Source: Bacteroides cellulosilyticus (GTDB taxonomy: Bacteria > Bacteroidota > Bacteroidia > Bacteroidales > Bacteroidaceae). Taken from it: 64,000 nucleotides of DNA. Where the stretch lies: contig NZ_CP081903.1 in assembly GCF_020091405.1 (NCBI RefSeq), positions 1,178,001-1,242,000 on the forward strand, read 5' to 3'. Positions 62,854 to 64,000 of the stretch are shown here, piece after piece (within the stretch, counting starts at the first letter, position 1; every line of letters starts with the position of its first letter). Made by a program: the position numbers and the translations under genes. Below the pieces are notes generated by a model that worked only from the letters and a program-made list of their open reading frames with translations, ran no database searches and was not told the origin of the DNA.

Positions 62854-64000
62854 ATGAGAAAAGTATCTTATTTATTCATTTATGTGTTCCTATTCAGCCT
62901 GTTGGTTAATGGCAGTGCATGCGGATCGGACAACGATGAAACAAATCCCCCCAAAACACCTGATGGAGAAAATCCGGAGCCCCCTGTCGGTCTGCAAGCC
63001 TACATGCTTACCACCACCGACACCCGTACCTATGATCTAAAGGAGTCCACAGTAGAATTCGAATCCCAGGCCAGCATGTCGCCTAAAAACATTCTGCTGA
63101 ATCCACAGCAGACCTACCAAACTATGCAGGGATTCGGAGCGGCGCTCACTGGTTCGTCAGCCTTTTGCCTAAAACTGATGAAACAGGAAGACCGAACAGC
63201 CTTCCTTAAAAAAACTTATTCGCAGACCGAAGGCTACGGAAGTAGCTATGTGCGCATTGCTATCGGCTGTTCTGACTTCTCCTTAAGAGAATATACCTGC
63301 TGCGACACACCGGGTATAGAGAACTTCGCCCTGACTTCGGAAGAAACAGATTACGTGATACCTATATTAAAGGAAATCATAGCCATCAACCCGAATATCC
63401 GCATACTGGCTTCACCCTGGACCTGCCCCCTATGGATGAAAGACTATCAGAAATACCCTGTCTACCAAAACCGGGAATACACCGCCGGGCAGCTGAAACC
63501 CGAATACTATGCCGACTATGCCACCTACTTCGTGAAATGGGTACAAGCATTCCAGGCAGCCGGCATCCCCATCAACGCCGTCACCATACAGAACGAGCCC
63601 CTCAACAACAAGAACTCGGCCTCGCTGGTGATGGAATGGAAAGAACAGCGTGACTTCGTGAAAGTGCTGGGCCCCGCCTTCGAGGCCGCCGGACTTTCCA
63701 CCAGAATCTACGCCTACGACCACAACTACAACTACGACAACAAAGGCGATCAGAATGGTTATCCCTACCAGATATACAACGATCCCGAAGCAGCCAAGTA
63801 CCTGACCGGAGCCGCCTACCACGACTATGGAGGCAACCGCAGCGAACTGCTCAACGTCTACCAGCGTGCCCCCGAGAAGGACCTGATCTTTACAGAATCC
63901 TCCATCGGCACTTGGAATAACGGCCACGACTTGTCCAAAACTCTACTTTCCAATATGGAAAGCATCGGCATAGGCACCATCAACAACTATTGCAGCGCAG
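62854..64000 (+). CDS. GH30 glycoside hydrolase lipoprotein, truncated by the window end
   Basis: 382 residues are visible. Lipobox LVNGSAC with an acidic stretch (GSDNDE) after the Cys, a likely surface-export signal, then a Pro-rich linker. Catalytic barrel blocks: MQGFGAALTGSSA, YVRIAIGCSDFSLREY, ILASPWTCPLWMKD, the acid/base Glu248 in TIQNEPLNN and the nucleophile Glu348 in LIFTESSIGTWN. This is the GH30 family (beta-glucosidase, beta-1,6-glucanase and related activities). Next to a propeller regulator it resembles the B. thetaiotaomicron beta-1,6-glucan locus, but specificity is inference. From about 63,440 the gene is GC-richer than its neighbours. It is the longest open frame in this stretch; an antisense frame at 63430-63927 is a shadow of it. 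Confidence 0.88.
   Translation, partial: MRKVSYLFIYVFLFSLLVNGSACGSDNDETNPPKTPDGENPEPPVGLQAYMLTTTDTRTYDLKESTVEFESQASMSPKNILLNPQQTYQTMQGFGAALTGSSAFCLKLMKQEDRTAFLKKTYSQTEGYGSSYVRIAIGCSDFSLREYTCCDTPGIENFALTSEETDYVIPILKEIIAINPNIRILASPWTCPLWMKDYQKYPVYQNREYTAGQLKPEYYADYATYFVKWVQAFQAAGIPINAVTIQNEPLNNKNSASLVMEWKEQRDFVKVLGPAFEAAGLSTRIYAYDHNYNYDNKGDQNGYPYQIYNDPEAAKYLTGAAYHDYGGNRSELLNVYQRAPEKDLIFTESSIGTWNNGHDLSKTLLSNMESIGIGTINNYCSA

Noticed and set aside
63430..63927. Long minus-strand open frame inside the GH30 gene
   Set aside because: It has low-complexity Val/Gly runs and lies opposite conserved GH30 catalytic motifs; it is a shadow created by the GC-rich codon pattern.
1..64000. tRNA, rRNA, insertion sequences, integrases or prophage genes
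   Set aside because: Looked for clover-leaf ends, rRNA-like stretches, transposase motifs and terminal inverted repeats by eye and saw none; short or divergent ones could be missed.

Overview
The window comes from a chromosome of a gut Bacteroides or close relative. The grounds are tandem SusC/SusD pairs, a hybrid two-component regulator (HTCS), Ser-type sulfatases, families largely confined to the phylum (DUF3078, DUF4348, DUF2851, WbqC-like), and TAnnTTTG -7 promoter boxes in place of an E. coli-type -10/-35. No rRNA, tRNA, CRISPR array, integrase or insertion sequence is visible. The species cannot be fixed from the sequence.

Layout. 0-9 kb is mostly housekeeping: the end of a probable fabF, rnc, a 6-phosphofructokinase, a GH3-type acyl-adenylating enzyme, a DUF3078 protein, an mnmA paralogue, a lipoprotein/outer-membrane pair and cysS. 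8.9-11.8 kb holds a sulfatase and a GH88 unsaturated glucuronyl hydrolase. 11.9-25.1 kb holds a thioesterase, two envelope proteins, an RND efflux operon followed by an lpxA gene, a frameshifted gene beside a lipoprotein, and a secreted DNA/RNA endonuclease. 25.1-53.6 kb is a large glycosaminoglycan (chondroitin/dermatan sulfate or hyaluronan) utilisation locus: CBM9-like protein, NahK-like N-acetylhexosamine kinase, HTCS, sulfatase, SusC/SusD/PL8 lyase, a second SusC/SusD, a beta-propeller glycosidase-like protein, a dus gene, then a minus-strand operon of a secreted LamG-like protein, a second PL8 lyase and a third sulfatase. 53.7-59.7 kb returns to housekeeping: DUF4348, DUF2851, dapB, two tandem lepB genes, wbqC-like. 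59.7-64 kb starts another carbohydrate locus: a propeller/LuxR-type membrane regulator divergent from a GH30 glycosidase that is cut by the window end.

How the locus should work. PL8 lyases cut the polymer, SusCD pairs import oligosaccharides, sulfatases remove sulfate, GH88 hydrolyses the unsaturated disaccharide and NahK phosphorylates the released amino sugar. The layout resembles the known B. thetaiotaomicron chondroitin sulfate locus. By eye I find a shared operator-like element upstream of five or six of these transcription units: a first half-site close to TGTAC-A-A-TTCG about 58 nt upstream of the -7 box, and a second half-site at 36-37 nt. It ties together genes spread over 42 kb (GH88 operon, nahK, sulfatase, both susC genes, and the PL8/sulfatase operon), and it is the strongest regulatory signal in the window.

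Other points of interest are: a tandem signal-peptidase paralogue that has lost its catalytic Ser, its catalytic Lys and its GDN box; three unrelated intergenic arrays that all have an exact 22-bp period; intergenic hairpins built from 7-nt repeats; and a duplicated two-hairpin element placed just after both susD genes.
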